DNA of 64,000 nt. Origin: Ramlibacter sp. Leaf400. GTDB taxonomy: Bacteria; Pseudomonadota; Gammaproteobacteria; Burkholderiales; Burkholderiaceae_C. The stretch lies in contig NZ_LMQL01000002.1 of the NCBI RefSeq assembly GCF_001424545.1, positions 63,434 through 127,433 of the forward strand, in the 5' to 3' direction. Below, in pieces: positions 17,075 through 26,474 of this stretch. A program made the position numbers and the translations under genes. The notes beneath the pieces are model-generated. The model did not search any database and was not told the DNA's origin. It was given only the letters and a program-made list of their open reading frames with translations. Position 1 is the first letter of the stretch. Each line of letters opens with the position of its first letter.

Positions 17075-18130
17075 TCAGGCCAGCACGTACCAGCCCACGC
17101 CGTCGGCGCCGATCTCCCGGCGGACCTCGCCGCGCGCGATCAGGTGGTTCATGCAGGCCACCGACTCGCCGGTGGCCAGGCTCAGCAGGGCCGCGTCGCC
17201 CTCGTCGATGGGCCGCGCGAACAGCGCGCCGAACGCGTCGACGATGCGCCGGGGCTCCTTGAGCGAACGCCGCAGGCGCTCCAGCGCCTTGTCCTGCCCG
17301 CGGGCCAGTGCGTCCAGCCGCGCATGCAGGCCCCGGAAGCAGTCGTTGTGGGCCGGCAGCACCAGCACGTCGTCGGGCACCTGGGCCTTGAGCTTGGCCA
17401 GCGACGCGTACCAGTCCGCCATCGGGTCCGCCTCGGGCTCCATGGGATGGACCGACACGTTGGACGAGATGCGCGGCAGCACCTGGTCGCCGGAGATCAG
17501 CAGCTTCAATTCGGGGCAATGCAGGCACGCATGCTCGGGCGAGTGGCCGGTGCCCACCAGCACGCGCCAGGTGTGCGCGCCGATGCGCACCTCGTCGCCG
17601 TCCTGCAACCGCCGGAAGCTGTCCGGCAGCGCGTGGATCTGCTTGCCGAAGCCGCCGAAGCGGCTGCGGTAGCCGTCGATCGCGGCCGGGCTCCAACCCG
17701 CCCGGCGATAGAACTTCACGCCGTCGGCCGGCGCCTCCCGGCCCATGTCGGCGACGGCCGAGCGGCAGGACAGGTACTCCAGCCGCGTGATCCACAGCGG
17801 CACGCCGGCCCGGCGCGTGAACCAGCCGGCCAGCCCCACGTGGTCGGGGTGCATGTGCGTCACGTAGACGTTGGTCAGCGGCCGCGCCATCGGGCCCTCG
17901 GCCAGCAGGGCCTGCCAGGCCTTGACGGTGGCTTCGGTGTTCAGGCCGGTGTCGACCAGGGCCCAGCCCTCGCCGTCGTCCAGGGCCCACACGTTGATGT
18001 GGTCCAGCCGGAAAGGCATCGGCAGGCGGATCCAGCGCACCCCGGGGGCGACCTCGGTCCAGTGGCCGGGGTCCGGCGCGGCGAAGGGATAGCTCAGGCC
18101 GCGGGCATCGGGTTCGGGGGTCTGGGTCAT
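17075..18130 (-). CDS. MBL-fold metallo-hydrolase
   Basis: 351 residues. The metallo-beta-lactamase signature HMHPDH (His92, His94, Asp96, His97) plus a later GTGHSPEHACLH segment give a complete binuclear zinc site. The C-terminal third contains an all-helical extension (DDVLVLPAHNDCFRGLHARLDAL) seen in MBL proteins acting on thioesters, lactones or glyoxylase-type substrates. Cytoplasmic. Divergent from the IclR gene, with a candidate operator between them, so it is probably under IclR control. Substrate unknown; a thioesterase role would fit the CoA genes nearby (inference). Confidence 0.85.
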   Translation of the reverse strand: MTQTPEPDARGLSYPFAAPDPGHWTEVAPGVRWIRLPMPFRLDHINVWALDDGEGWALVDTGLNTEATVKAWQALLAEGPMARPLTNVYVTHMHPDHVGLAGWFTRRAGVPLWITRLEYLSCRSAVADMGREAPADGVKFYRRAGWSPAAIDGYRSRFGGFGKQIHALPDSFRRLQDGDEVRIGAHTWRVLVGTGHSPEHACLHCPELKLLISGDQVLPRISSNVSVHPMEPEADPMADWYASLAKLKAQVPDDVLVLPAHNDCFRGLHARLDALARGQDKALERLRRSLKEPRRIVDAFGALFARPIDEGDAALLSLATGESVACMNHLIARGEVRREIGADGVGWYVLA

Positions 18131-18182
18131 TCGGGCGCGGCGCGGGCGGAACCCGGCCGTCTCGTGGATGTTGTCCGAACGG

Positions 18183-18193
18183 GAATTTTATTC
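18183..18193. promoter_or_regulatory. GAAT-N3-ATTC palindrome between MBL and iclR genes
   Basis: GAAT-TTT-ATTC within the AT-rich centre of the divergent intergenic region, 53 bp from the MBL start and 82 bp from the regulator start. Shares the half-sites of the 17021 palindrome. Candidate IclR autoregulatory operator. Confidence 0.4.
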
Positions 18194-18274
18194 TCCACAC
18201 GCAGGTTCGCGCCGGGCCGCCGCGGGGGGCCGGCCCTAGAATGAAACCGTCCGTTTGCAGGGAACCCCGACCCC

Positions 18275-19180
18275 ATGGAGAAGAAAGCCAGCACCCCGTC
18301 CGGCGGCGCCGCCGACAAGCCCAAGGGCAAGGTCGTCGGGGCCGTGGCGAATGCCGCGACGATCCTGCGCTTCCTGCGCGCCACGCAGGGCCCGGCCACC
18401 GTCACGCAGATCACGCGGGCGGTGAAGATCAACCCGAGCACCTGCTTCAACATCCTGCGCACGCTGATCCAGGAGGACTTCGTGCAGTTCGACGCGACGG
18501 CCAAGACCTACCAGCTCAGCCTGGGCCTGGTGGCGCTGGCGCGCGGCGCGCTGGAGCACAGCCCCGAGCTGCACCTGCTCAAGCCGCGCATCGAGGCGCT
18601 GGCCCGCAAGTACCGGATCATGGTGACGGTGTGGCGCAAGATCTCCGACGACAGGATCATGCTGGTGTCGGTGGCCGAGAGCGACGCACCGGTGCGCATC
18701 CACGCTCGCGCGGGCTCGCGCTCCCCCCTGCTGCTGGGCGCGTCGGGGCGCGTGTTCGGCGCTTTCTCGGGCCTGGGCAAGGCGGCGCTGAAGGAGCGTT
18801 TCCAGGAACTGCGCCTGGCCCGGCCGCTCGACTTCGAGACCTTCCTGCAGCAGCTGGAGGAAGCGCGGCGCATCGGCTGGGCGCTGGACGACGGCTACGC
18901 GTACGCCGGCACCGTGACCATCGCGGTGCCGGTGCAGGAACCCGGCGGCGCCCTCAACTTCACCTGCGCCGCCATCCTGTTCAACGGCCAGTACGACCTG
19001 CAGCGCGTGGCCGGCATCGCCGAGGACCTCAAGCGCATCGGCCACAGCCTGCTGGAGGCAGCGCCCCCGGCGGCCGCCGCGCCGGTAGTGGTCAGCGCCG
19101 TGAAGCCGAAGAAGGCACCGGCCGCCAAGGCCTCGCGCAAGACTGCCGCCCCCGCGGGCAAGCGCCGCGCCGTCGCCTGA
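18275..19180 (+). CDS. IclR-family regulator with lysine/alanine-rich tail
   Basis: 301 residues. N-terminal winged helix (about 22-80; GPATVTQITRAVKINPSTCFNILRTL), IclR effector domain (about 95-250). Unusual is a C-terminal extension (about 262-301) made of Lys, Ala and Pro, similar to histone H1-like tails, absent from standard IclR proteins of about 260 residues; it could add nonspecific DNA affinity. Ribosome binding site AGGGA. Divergent from the MBL gene, convergent with the acyl-CoA dehydrogenase gene; likely controls the 15.9-24 kb acid-catabolism genes. Confidence 0.88.
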   Translation: MEKKASTPSGGAADKPKGKVVGAVANAATILRFLRATQGPATVTQITRAVKINPSTCFNILRTLIQEDFVQFDATAKTYQLSLGLVALARGALEHSPELHLLKPRIEALARKYRIMVTVWRKISDDRIMLVSVAESDAPVRIHARAGSRSPLLLGASGRVFGAFSGLGKAALKERFQELRLARPLDFETFLQQLEEARRIGWALDDGYAYAGTVTIAVPVQEPGGALNFTCAAILFNGQYDLQRVAGIAEDLKRIGHSLLEAAPPAAAAPVVVSAVKPKKAPAAKASRKTAAPAGKRRAVA

Positions 19181-19197
19181 GGGCCGACGCGCTGCGA

Positions 19198-19215
19198 ACG
19201 GGCCGCGCGGCCCGT
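19198..19215. terminator. Perfect palindrome between convergent iclR and acyl-CoA dehydrogenase genes
   Basis: ACGGGCCGCGCGGCCCGT is an 18-bp perfect palindrome located 18 bp after the iclR stop and 11 bp before the dehydrogenase stop. It can form a stable hairpin in both directions. No U-tract, so a terminator function is only likely. Confidence 0.4.
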
Positions 19216-19225
19216 CCCTTCCACT

Positions 19226-20386
19226 TCAGTACGAGCGCGGCATCTCCAGCACGTGCTGCGCCACGTAGGCCAGCACCAGGTTGTTGGAGATCGGCGCGGT
19301 GCGGAACAGGCGGGTCTCCTTCCACTTGCGCTCGATGTCGTACTCGGTGGCCACGCCGAAGCCGCCGAAGGTCGTCATCGCGGCCTCGGCAGCCTCCCAC
19401 GACGCTTCGCTGCACAGGTACTTGGCCATGTTCGCCTCGGCGCCGCAGGGCTTGCCGGCGTCGAACAGCGTGGCGGCCTTGTTGCGCATCAGCTCCGCTG
19501 CGCTGACCGCCATGTGGGCCTTGGCGATCGGGAAGGCCACGCCCTGGTTGGCGCCGATCGGCCGGTCGAAGACGACGCGCTCCGACGCATAGGTGCGCGC
19601 CTTGTCCACGAACCACTTGCCGTCGCCCACGCTCTCGCTGCTCACCAGCAGGCGTTCGGCGTTGAGCGAGTCCAGGAGGTAGCGAAAGCCCCTGCCCTCC
19701 TCGCCCACGCGCCACTCGTCCGCTACTTCGAGGTTCTCGATGAACACCTCGTTGGTGTGGTGGTTGAGCATGGTGTCGATCGGCCGCGAGTGCAGCGACT
19801 TGCCGGCCTTGCGGATGTCGACCAGGAACAGGCTCAGGCCCTCGGTCTTGTTCTTCACGTCCTCGTACGGCGTCGTGCGCGCCAGCAGCAGGTACATGTC
19901 CGACTGCAGGTAGCGCGAGGTCCAGATCTTCTGGCCGTTGATGACGTAGCCGCCCGGCACCTTCTTCGCGAAGGTCTTGATGCGCAGGGTGTTGGAGCCG
20001 GCGTCCGGCTCGGTGACGCCGAAGGCCTGCAGCCGCAACTCGCCCCTGGCGATCTTCGGCAGGATGGCCTGCTTCTGCGCCTCGCTGCCGTGCTGCAGCA
20101 CGCTGGCCATGGTGTACATCTGCGCGTGGCAGACGGCGGAGTTGCCGCCCTGCCGGTTGATCTCCTCCAGGATGACGCAGGCGTCCAGCAGGCCCAGGCC
20201 GGAGCCGCCGTAGTCGTCGGGGATCAGCGCCGCCAGCCAGCCGGCCTCGTTCATCGCGTCGACGAAGGCCTGGGGGTAGGACTTGTCGTGCTCGCAGGCC
20301 CGCCAGTAGCTGTCGGGGAAGCGCCGGGCCAGCTGGGCCACCGCCTCGCGGATCTCCTGCTGCGTCGGGGAGTAGTCGAAATCCAT
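19226..20386 (-). CDS. Acyl-CoA dehydrogenase family protein
   Basis: 386 residues, typical length. FAD-dependent alpha,beta-dehydrogenation of an acyl-CoA in the cytoplasm, passing electrons to ETF. Signatures: N-terminal helical domain, FGVTEPDAGSNTLRIKT (substrate/FAD segment), GYVINGQKIWTS, and C-terminal TTFGGFGVATEYDIERKWKE. ATG 20386 has GAGGA eight bases upstream. Divergent from the enoyl-CoA hydratase-CoA-transferase-MmgE operon, so the set could activate, oxidise and hydrate one organic acid. Chain-length preference cannot be inferred. Confidence 0.9.
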   Translation of the reverse strand: MDFDYSPTQQEIREAVAQLARRFPDSYWRACEHDKSYPQAFVDAMNEAGWLAALIPDDYGGSGLGLLDACVILEEINRQGGNSAVCHAQMYTMASVLQHGSEAQKQAILPKIARGELRLQAFGVTEPDAGSNTLRIKTFAKKVPGGYVINGQKIWTSRYLQSDMYLLLARTTPYEDVKNKTEGLSLFLVDIRKAGKSLHSRPIDTMLNHHTNEVFIENLEVADEWRVGEEGRGFRYLLDSLNAERLLVSSESVGDGKWFVDKARTYASERVVFDRPIGANQGVAFPIAKAHMAVSAAELMRNKAATLFDAGKPCGAEANMAKYLCSEASWEAAEAAMTTFGGFGVATEYDIERKWKETRLFRTAPISNNLVLAYVAQHVLEMPRSY

Positions 20387-20566
20387 GGGGTTCCTCAAGG
20401 GGGCCGCCATGGTGCCACAACCCCAAAATCCGGAAAACTTATTTTTCATGGAGAATGCCTGTGCCGGCGCCACGGACGCGGCACGACGATTCATCCCCCG
20501 CTGCAGAGCACGGTTTGCGGCACCATCGGGTGGGTCGAAGCGCGCGCGTCCTGCCGGGCTGATGCC

Positions 20567-21367
20567 ATGAACCTTCCCTCCTACTCCACCCTCGAGCTGC
20601 AGCGGCACGGCGAGCACGTCCTGCTCGTCACCCTGGACCGCCCCGAGGCGCTGAATGCGCTGAACACGCAGATGGGCGCCGACCTGCACGACCTGTTCCT
20701 GCGCATCACGGCCGAACCCGGCCCGCTGCGCTGCCTGGTGCTCACCGGCGCCGGCATCAAAGCCTTCTGCTCGGGCGGCGACCTGAAGGAGCGCGACGGC
20801 ATGACGCAGGCGCAGTGGCAGGCGCAGCACGAGCTTTTCGAGCGCGCCTTCGTCGCCATGCTCGAATGCCCGGTGCCGGTGATCGCCGCGGTGAGCGGCC
20901 ATGCCTACGGCGGCGGCCTGGAGATGGCCCTGTGCTGCGACTTCATCTATGCCGCGCGCACCGCCCGCTTCGCGCTGCCGGAGGCGAAGCTGGGCATCAT
21001 GCCGGGCGGCTGTGGCACCCAGAACCTGGCGCGCGCCGTGGGCGAGCGGCGCGCCAAGGAGCTGGTGCTGACCGGCCGACCCTTCACCGCCGACGAGGGC
21101 GTGGCCTGGGGCGCCTTCAACCTGGCCTGCGACGATGCCGCGAGCGTGCGCGACCACGCGCTGGCCACCGCCCAGGCCATCGCCGGGAACGCGCCGCTGT
21201 CGGTGCGGCAAGCGAAGAAGTCCATCCACTACGGGCTGCAGATGGACCTGCTCACCGGCTACCGCTTCGAGATCGAGGCCTACAACCGCCTGGTCGACAC
21301 CGAGGACCGGCGCGAGGGCGTGCGCGCGTTCAACGAGAAGCGCAAACCCCAGTTCCAGGGCCGCTGA
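20567..21367 (+). CDS. Enoyl-CoA hydratase/isomerase family protein
   Basis: 266 residues of the crotonase family. The oxyanion-hole segments are visible: AGIKAFCSGGDLKE (about 64-77) and SGHAYGGGLEMALCCDF (about 109-125). Hydrates or isomerises an enoyl-CoA. The ATG at 20567 is chosen as the first start before the conserved region; no good ribosome binding site. First gene of an operon followed after 23 bp by a CoA-transferase and then an MmgE/PrpD gene. Confidence 0.88.
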   Translation: MNLPSYSTLELQRHGEHVLLVTLDRPEALNALNTQMGADLHDLFLRITAEPGPLRCLVLTGAGIKAFCSGGDLKERDGMTQAQWQAQHELFERAFVAMLECPVPVIAAVSGHAYGGGLEMALCCDFIYAARTARFALPEAKLGIMPGGCGTQNLARAVGERRAKELVLTGRPFTADEGVAWGAFNLACDDAASVRDHALATAQAIAGNAPLSVRQAKKSIHYGLQMDLLTGYRFEIEAYNRLVDTEDRREGVRAFNEKRKPQFQGR

Positions 21368-21390
21368 GCCCGCGAGGAGACCCCCACCCC

Positions 21391-22581
21391 ATGAAACCCC
21401 TGTCCGGCCAACGCGTCATCGACCTGACCCAGAACGTCGCGGGCCCCTACTGCACGCAGATCCTCGCCGACCTGGGCGCCGACGTGATCAAGATCGAGCG
21501 CCCCGGCGCGGGCGACGACACGCGCTGCTGGACGCCGCAGGTCGGCGAAGGCATCTCCGCCACCTACGCCACGCTCAACCGCGGCAAGCGCAGCCTGGCG
21601 CTGGACCTGGACCACGCCGACGGGCAGGCGCTGGTGCGTCGCCTGCTGCGGCCCGGCGACATCGTCATCCACTCGCTCAAGCCGGGCAGCGCCGAGCAGC
21701 GCGGCCTGGGCTACGACGACCTGAGGGCCGTCTGCCCCGGCCTCATCTACTGCGCCCTCAGCGCCTTCGGCAACATCGGGCCGCTGTCGGGCCTGCCGGG
21801 CTACGACCCGCTGATCCAGGCCTTCGCCGGGATCATGTCGGTCAACGGCCATGACGGCCAGCCGCCCGCGCGGGTCGGCGTCTCCATGGTCGACATGGGC
21901 GCGGGCCTGTGGTCCGTGATCGGCATCCTGGCCGCGGTGGCGCGCCGCAAGGACGACGGCCAGGGCGCGCGCATCGACACCTCGCTGCTGGAGACCGGCG
22001 TGGCCTGGATGACCAACCCCATCGCCAACTACAGCGCCAGCGGCAAGCTGCCGCGCCGCATGGGCTCGGCCACGGCCATGCTGGCGCCCTACGAGGTCTT
22101 CGAGACTTCGGACGCCCACGTCTTCATCGGCTGCGGCGCCGACCGCATGTTCCAGAAGCTCGCGGCCGCGCTGGAGAACAAGGCGCTCGCCGAAGACCCG
22201 CGCTTCGCCCGCAACGCGGACCGGGTCGCGAACCGCGAGGCCCTGCACGAAGCCATCGCGACCCTCACGCGCGCGCAGACCACGCAGCAGGTGGTCGACC
22301 GCCTGCGTGCGGCGGGCGTGCCGGTGAGCGCGGTGAACGACCTGTCCAGGCTGCTGCAGGACCCGCAGGTGCAGGCCCTGGCGCTGCACGCGCCGCTGCC
22401 CCTGGACGCGGCCCGCGGGCTGGTCGCCGTGGGCACGCCGATCCGCTTCGACGGCGAGCGCAGCCATCAACCCCATCTCAGCCCCCGCGTGGGGCAGGAC
22501 ACACGCGACGTGCTCGAGTCGGCCGGGCTGCGGCCCGACGAGATCGACACGCTCGCACAGAAAGGCGCGGTGCAACTGTGA
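21391..22581 (+). CDS. CaiB/BaiF (class III) CoA-transferase
   Basis: 396 residues with the class III CoA-transferase hallmarks: N-terminal VIDLTQNVAGPYCTQILADLGADVIKIE and catalytic Asp168 in VSMVDMGAG. Transfers CoA between a donor such as succinyl-CoA and an organic acid, so it probably activates the pathway substrate. A GCGAGGAGA ribosome binding site precedes ATG 21391. Ends in a GTGA overlap with the next gene. Confidence 0.92.
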   Translation: MKPLSGQRVIDLTQNVAGPYCTQILADLGADVIKIERPGAGDDTRCWTPQVGEGISATYATLNRGKRSLALDLDHADGQALVRRLLRPGDIVIHSLKPGSAEQRGLGYDDLRAVCPGLIYCALSAFGNIGPLSGLPGYDPLIQAFAGIMSVNGHDGQPPARVGVSMVDMGAGLWSVIGILAAVARRKDDGQGARIDTSLLETGVAWMTNPIANYSASGKLPRRMGSATAMLAPYEVFETSDAHVFIGCGADRMFQKLAAALENKALAEDPRFARNADRVANREALHEAIATLTRAQTTQQVVDRLRAAGVPVSAVNDLSRLLQDPQVQALALHAPLPLDAARGLVAVGTPIRFDGERSHQPHLSPRVGQDTRDVLESAGLRPDEIDTLAQKGAVQL

Positions 22582-23939
22582 ACAACCCCTCCAATGATTT
22601 CATGGCGGCCTGGGATGCGTGCGCGGAGCGCTGCGCGAAACCGCTGCCGCCCGAGGTGCTGCAGGCGGCCCGCCAGGTCTGGTTCGACACCTGCGCGGTC
22701 ACGGCCGCCGGGGCCGGCGAGAACACCACGCGCGCGGCGGTCGCGGTCGCCGAGGGGCGCGGGCTGATGTCCGCCGATGCGGGCCTGGTGCTGGGCACCG
22801 CCTCGCACGCGCTGGACTACGACGATGTCTGCATGCTGGCCACCTGCCACCCCAGCGCGCCGGTGGTGTCCGCGCTGATGGCGCTGCTGCCCCGGGCCCG
22901 CCCCGGGCTGGCGCTGTCCGACCTGCTGGCGGCCCACGTGCTCGGCACCGAGACCCTGCTGCGCCTGGGCGCCTGGCTGGGCTTTCGCCACTACGGGCTC
23001 GGTTTCCATGCGACCGGCACGCTCGGCAGCGTGGGCGCCGCTGCCGCCGCGGCGCACGTGCTGGGCCTGACGCGTGCGCAGGCACATGCGGCACTGTCCA
23101 TCGCGGCCAGCAGCGCCAGCGGCCTGCGCGCCAACTTCGGCACCGACACCAAGCCGCTGCACGTCGGCTTCGCGGCCGTCGCCGGCATCCGCGCCGCGCT
23201 GCTGGCGCAGGCGGGCGCGCAGGCCAGCGACGACGTGTGGGGCGCCAACGGTTTCTTCCACGCGTTCAACGGCGGCGTGCCGGTGACTCGCCTCGACTGG
23301 GAGCCCGGCATGCCCTTCGCGCTGCAGCAGCCCGGCTTCGAACTCAAGCGCTTCCCCAGCTGCTACCTCACGCACCGGCTGATCGCGGGCGTGCTGGCGC
23401 TGCGGGCGCGGCGCCCGGGCGCGGCCGGCGAGGAGGTGCGCATCGCGATCGAGATGCCCCGCAACGGCACCGCCCCGCTCAAGCACCCCCGCGCCACCAC
23501 CGGGCTGGAGGCCAAGTTCAGCGGCCCCTACTGCGGTGCGGCCGCCTGGATCGACGGCCAGGTCGGCCTGGCGTCCTTCACCGATGCCGCGGTGCGCCGC
23601 CCCGCGCTGCAGGCGCTGATGCCCAAGGTGACGCTGGTGGAACGCACCCTCGACGGCGAGACGCTGGACAGCGCGCCCGTCGTGGTCGAGGTGAGCGGTT
23701 CCGGCTGGACCGAGATGATCGTCGTCGACTGGGCGCCGGGCTCGCTGGCCGACCCCTTCACGCGCGACGAGCTGCTGGCCAAGTGGCGCGACTGCGCCTC
23801 GCATGCCGGCCTGCCCGCCGACGCCCGCGCCATGCTCGACCTGCTCGATGCGCCGCTGGACACGCCGGCCGCCAGCGTGCTCACGCCGCTGCGCCAGCTG
23901 CTGGTCGACGCTTGCACCGCCTCGCCGGCTGCGCGCTGA
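22578..23939 (+). CDS. MmgE/PrpD family protein
   Basis: 453 residues. The MmgE/PrpD fold includes 2-methylcitrate dehydratase and cis-aconitate decarboxylase. Matches include ASHALDYDDVCM, GFHATGTLGSVGAAAAAAHVLGL and LKRFPSCYLTHRLI. It starts with GTG 22578 inside a GTGA overlap with the CoA-transferase stop. Paired with a CoA-transferase, enoyl-CoA hydratase and acyl-CoA dehydrogenase, it suggests isomerisation, dehydration or decarboxylation of a branched di- or tricarboxylate; exact reaction unknown. Convergent with the Lrp gene after 10 bp. Confidence 0.88.
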   Translation: MNNPSNDFMAAWDACAERCAKPLPPEVLQAARQVWFDTCAVTAAGAGENTTRAAVAVAEGRGLMSADAGLVLGTASHALDYDDVCMLATCHPSAPVVSALMALLPRARPGLALSDLLAAHVLGTETLLRLGAWLGFRHYGLGFHATGTLGSVGAAAAAAHVLGLTRAQAHAALSIAASSASGLRANFGTDTKPLHVGFAAVAGIRAALLAQAGAQASDDVWGANGFFHAFNGGVPVTRLDWEPGMPFALQQPGFELKRFPSCYLTHRLIAGVLALRARRPGAAGEEVRIAIEMPRNGTAPLKHPRATTGLEAKFSGPYCGAAAWIDGQVGLASFTDAAVRRPALQALMPKVTLVERTLDGETLDSAPVVVEVSGSGWTEMIVVDWAPGSLADPFTRDELLAKWRDCASHAGLPADARAMLDLLDAPLDTPAASVLTPLRQLLVDACTASPAAR

Positions 23940-23949
23940 AAAGCCGCCT

Positions 23950-24462
23950 TCAGACCGCCGGCACGTTCACATCCTTCAGCACGCGCAGCACGAAGCTGGA
24001 CTTGCTGTGCCGGATGCCGGGGATCTTGTAGAGCTTCTCGCGCAGCAGGCGCTCGTAGTCGCGCGTGTCCTTCACGGCGATGCGGATGTAGTAGTCGTAG
24101 TCGCCGGAGACCAGGTAGGCGTCCATGACCTCGGGGATCTCCGCGAGGATGCGGCCGAACCGGTACAGCGTCTCGTCGGTGTGGCTCTCCAGCGTGAGCT
24201 GCACGATCACCGTGTCCTGGTAGCCCAGGCGCGCGCGGTCCAGCTCGATGCTGTACTTGCGGATCACGCCCTCCGCCTCCAGCCGCTTGATGCGGCTCCA
24301 GCAGGTGGTGGGCGACAGCTTCACGGCCTGGCCGATCTCCTGCAGGGTGCGGCGAGAGTCGGTGAGCAGCTCCCGCAGGATGGCCAGGTCGAACTTGTCG
24401 AACCGGGCCGGGGTTTCATCGGCAGGTTTTGCTTTTTTCCGAACGTCCTTCGAAGCGGCCAT
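23950..24462 (-). CDS. Lrp/AsnC-family regulator
   Basis: 170 residues: helix-turn-helix about 23-75 (FDLAILRELLTDSRRTLQEIG, LSPTTCWSRIKRLEAEGVI) and a RAM ligand domain about 88-165 (DAYLVSGDYDYYIRIAV). Preceded by a short lysine-rich N-terminal tail. Divergent from an acetolactate-synthase gene with 56 bp between start codons holding a CGAAATTTCG palindrome, so it most likely controls that gene in response to an amino acid. Confidence 0.93.
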   Translation of the reverse strand: MAASKDVRKKAKPADETPARFDKFDLAILRELLTDSRRTLQEIGQAVKLSPTTCWSRIKRLEAEGVIRKYSIELDRARLGYQDTVIVQLTLESHTDETLYRFGRILAEIPEVMDAYLVSGDYDYYIRIAVKDTRDYERLLREKLYKIPGIRHSKSSFVLRVLKDVNVPAV

Positions 24463-24472
24463 GAGAACCCCA

Positions 24473-24482
24473 CGAAATTTCG
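24473..24482. promoter_or_regulatory. Palindrome between lrp-like and ilvB-like genes
   Basis: CGAAATTTCG, a perfect 10-bp palindrome 11 bp upstream of the Lrp-like start and in an AT-rich spacer shared by both divergent genes. Lrp-family sites are often AT-centred palindromes. Candidate operator. Confidence 0.4.
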
Positions 24483-24518
24483 AAGCACATTCTGCCTGAA
24501 CGACGGAAAAATCTGCAC

Positions 24519-26282
24519 ATGGACGCCTCCACCGTCGAATCCCTTTCGCCCACGGCCCCGGCCCTGCGGACCCGCAATGGCGCCGAGATCCTGCTGGACA
24601 CGCTGGTCGCATGCGGCATCGACACCGTCTTCGGCTACCCGGGCGGCGCCGCCCTGCCGCTGTACGACGCGCTCTACGGCCAGCCGGCGCTGCGCCACGT
24701 GCTGGTGCGCCACGAGCAGGCGGCCGTGCATGCGGCCGAGGGCTACGCACGCAGCACCGGGCGGCTGGGCGTGGTGCTGGTGACGTCGGGGCCGGGCGTC
24801 AGCAACACCATCACCGGGCTGCTGGACGCCATCAGCGATTCCGTTCCCATCCTGTGCATCAGCGGCCAGGTCGCCACCGGCGTGATCGGCACCCAGGCCT
24901 TCCAGGAGAGCGACGCGCTGGGCATGTCGCGGCCGGTGACCAAGTGGAACCACCAGCCGCGCGACGCGGCGCAGGTGGCCGAGGCGGTGCAGGAGGCCGT
25001 GCGCATCGCGCTGTCGGGCCGGCCGGGGCCGGTGCTGATCGACATGCCCAAGGACGTGCAGCTGCAGGCCGTGCAAGCCCCCGCGCCAACGGCGGCCGCG
25101 CTGAACCCGGAGCCGCAAGGCCCTGCCCTGCCCGCGCAAGCCGACCTGCAGCGCGCGGCCGGGCTGCTGGCCGGCGCGCGCCGGCCGGTGCTGTACGGCG
25201 GCGGTGGCCTGGTCAACTCCGGCCCCGCGGCCTGCGAGGCGTTCACCGCCCTGGCCCGCGCATGGAACCTGCCGACCACGCTCACGCTGATGGGCCTGGG
25301 CGCCTTCCCCGCCTCGGACCAGCGCTTCCTCGGCATGCTGGGCATGCACGGGACGCTGGAGGCCAACCTGGCCATGCACCACGCGGACCTGGTGGTCTGC
25401 ATCGGCGCCCGCTTCGACGACCGCATCACCGGCCGGCTGGCGGACTTCTGCCCGGGCGCCCGCAAGATCCACGTGGACATCCATCCGGGCAACATCAACA
25501 AGGTGGTGCCGGTCGACGTGGCCCTGGCCGGCGACTGCGCCGAGGTGCTGGCGGCCTGGCAGCGCGTGCTGCCGTCGCCCGAAACGTCGCGGCTCGATCC
25601 CTGGTGGTCGCGCATCTCGCGCTGGCGCGAAGCCGACTGCCTGGCCTTCCGGTGCGATGACCAGGTCATCCTGCCGCAGCAGCTGCTCTCCACGCTGCAG
25701 CGGCAGCTGGCGGGCCGCGACGCCATCGTCTCCACCGACGTGGGCCAGCACCAGATGTGGGCCGCGCAGTACCTGCGCTTCGACCAGCCCCGGCGCTGGC
25801 TCACCTCGGGCGGCGCCGGCACCATGGGCTACGGCCTGCCGGCCGCGATCGGCGCGCAGGTCGCGCATCCGGAGCGGACGGTGGTGTGCGTGAGCGGCGA
25901 CGCCTCCATCCTGATGAACATCCAGGAGCTGTCGACGGCCGTGCAGCACCAGGCGCCGGTCAAGGTGGTCCTGTCGAACAACGGCTACATGGGCATGGTG
26001 CGCCAGTGGCAGCAGCTGATCCACGGCAACCGCCTCAGCCACAGCTGGACCGCCGCGCTGCCGGACTTCGTCGCGCTGGCCAAGGCCTTCGGCTGGGGCG
26101 CGCGCCGCGTGGAGCGGCCGCAGGAGCTGGAGGACGCGCTGGCCGAGTGCCTGGCGCACGACGGGCCGTTCTTCCTCGACGTGCGTGTGGCCGCCCAGGA
26201 GAACTGCTATCCGATGATGCCCGCCGGGCGCGGGCACCACGAGATCATGCTGGCCGACGGCGTCTGGTATCGGGAGCCGTGA
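24519..26282 (+). CDS. Acetolactate synthase large-subunit-like ThDP enzyme
   Basis: 587 residues, the size of AHAS catalytic subunits, with three ThDP-enzyme domains. Catalytic Glu66 in [19 protein letters not shown]-binding-type middle domain; C-terminal ThDP motif [16 protein letters not shown] about 459-474 ending in SNN near 487, and an [15 protein letters not shown] tail typical of biosynthetic AHAS. Would condense two 2-oxoacids to acetohydroxyacids in branched-chain amino-acid synthesis. No regulatory small subunit (ilvH/ilvN) follows; the next gene is a glycosyltransferase 192 bp away. It may be an alternative AHAS controlled by the divergent Lrp-type regulator, or a related carboligase. 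Confidence 0.85.
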   Translation: MDASTVESLSPTAPALRTRNGAEILLDTLVACGIDTVFGYPGGAALPLYDALYGQPALRHVLVRHEQAAVHAAEGYARSTGRLGVVLVTSGPGVSNTITGLLDAISDSVPILCISGQVATGVIGTQAFQESDALGMSRPVTKWNHQPRDAAQVAEAVQEAVRIALSGRPGPVLIDMPKDVQLQAVQAPAPTAAALNPEPQGPALPAQADLQRAAGLLAGARRPVLYGGGGLVNSGPAACEAFTALARAWNLPTTLTLMGLGAFPASDQRFLGMLGMHGTLEANLAMHHADLVVCIGARFDDRITGRLADFCPGARKIHVDIHPGNINKVVPVDVALAGDCAEVLAAWQRVLPSPETSRLDPWWSRISRWREADCLAFRCDDQVILPQQLLSTLQRQLAGRDAIVSTDVGQHQMWAAQYLRFDQPRRWLTSGGAGTMGYGLPAAIGAQVAHPERTVVCVSGDASILMNIQELSTAVQHQAPVKVVLSNNGYMGMVRQWQQLIHGNRLSHSWTAALPDFVALAKAFGWGARRVERPQELEDALAECLAHDGPFFLDVRVAAQENCYPMMPAGRGHHEIMLADGVWYREP

Positions 26283-26474
26283 AAGCGGCACCACGGGCCG
26301 GGCCGGCTCGCGGTCGAGCATCTTCGTCTCGCGCCCGCGACGCCGCGGCATAGTCCTAACGGGCCAGTGGGCGACCGCCGGCGGGACGCCGGGGCTATCC
26401 TCGTTTCCCGCCCTGCCGAGGTTTGGAGCTTGCATCGAGCCGGGCGCTCCGCACGCAAGCTCGGGGAGGCACCG

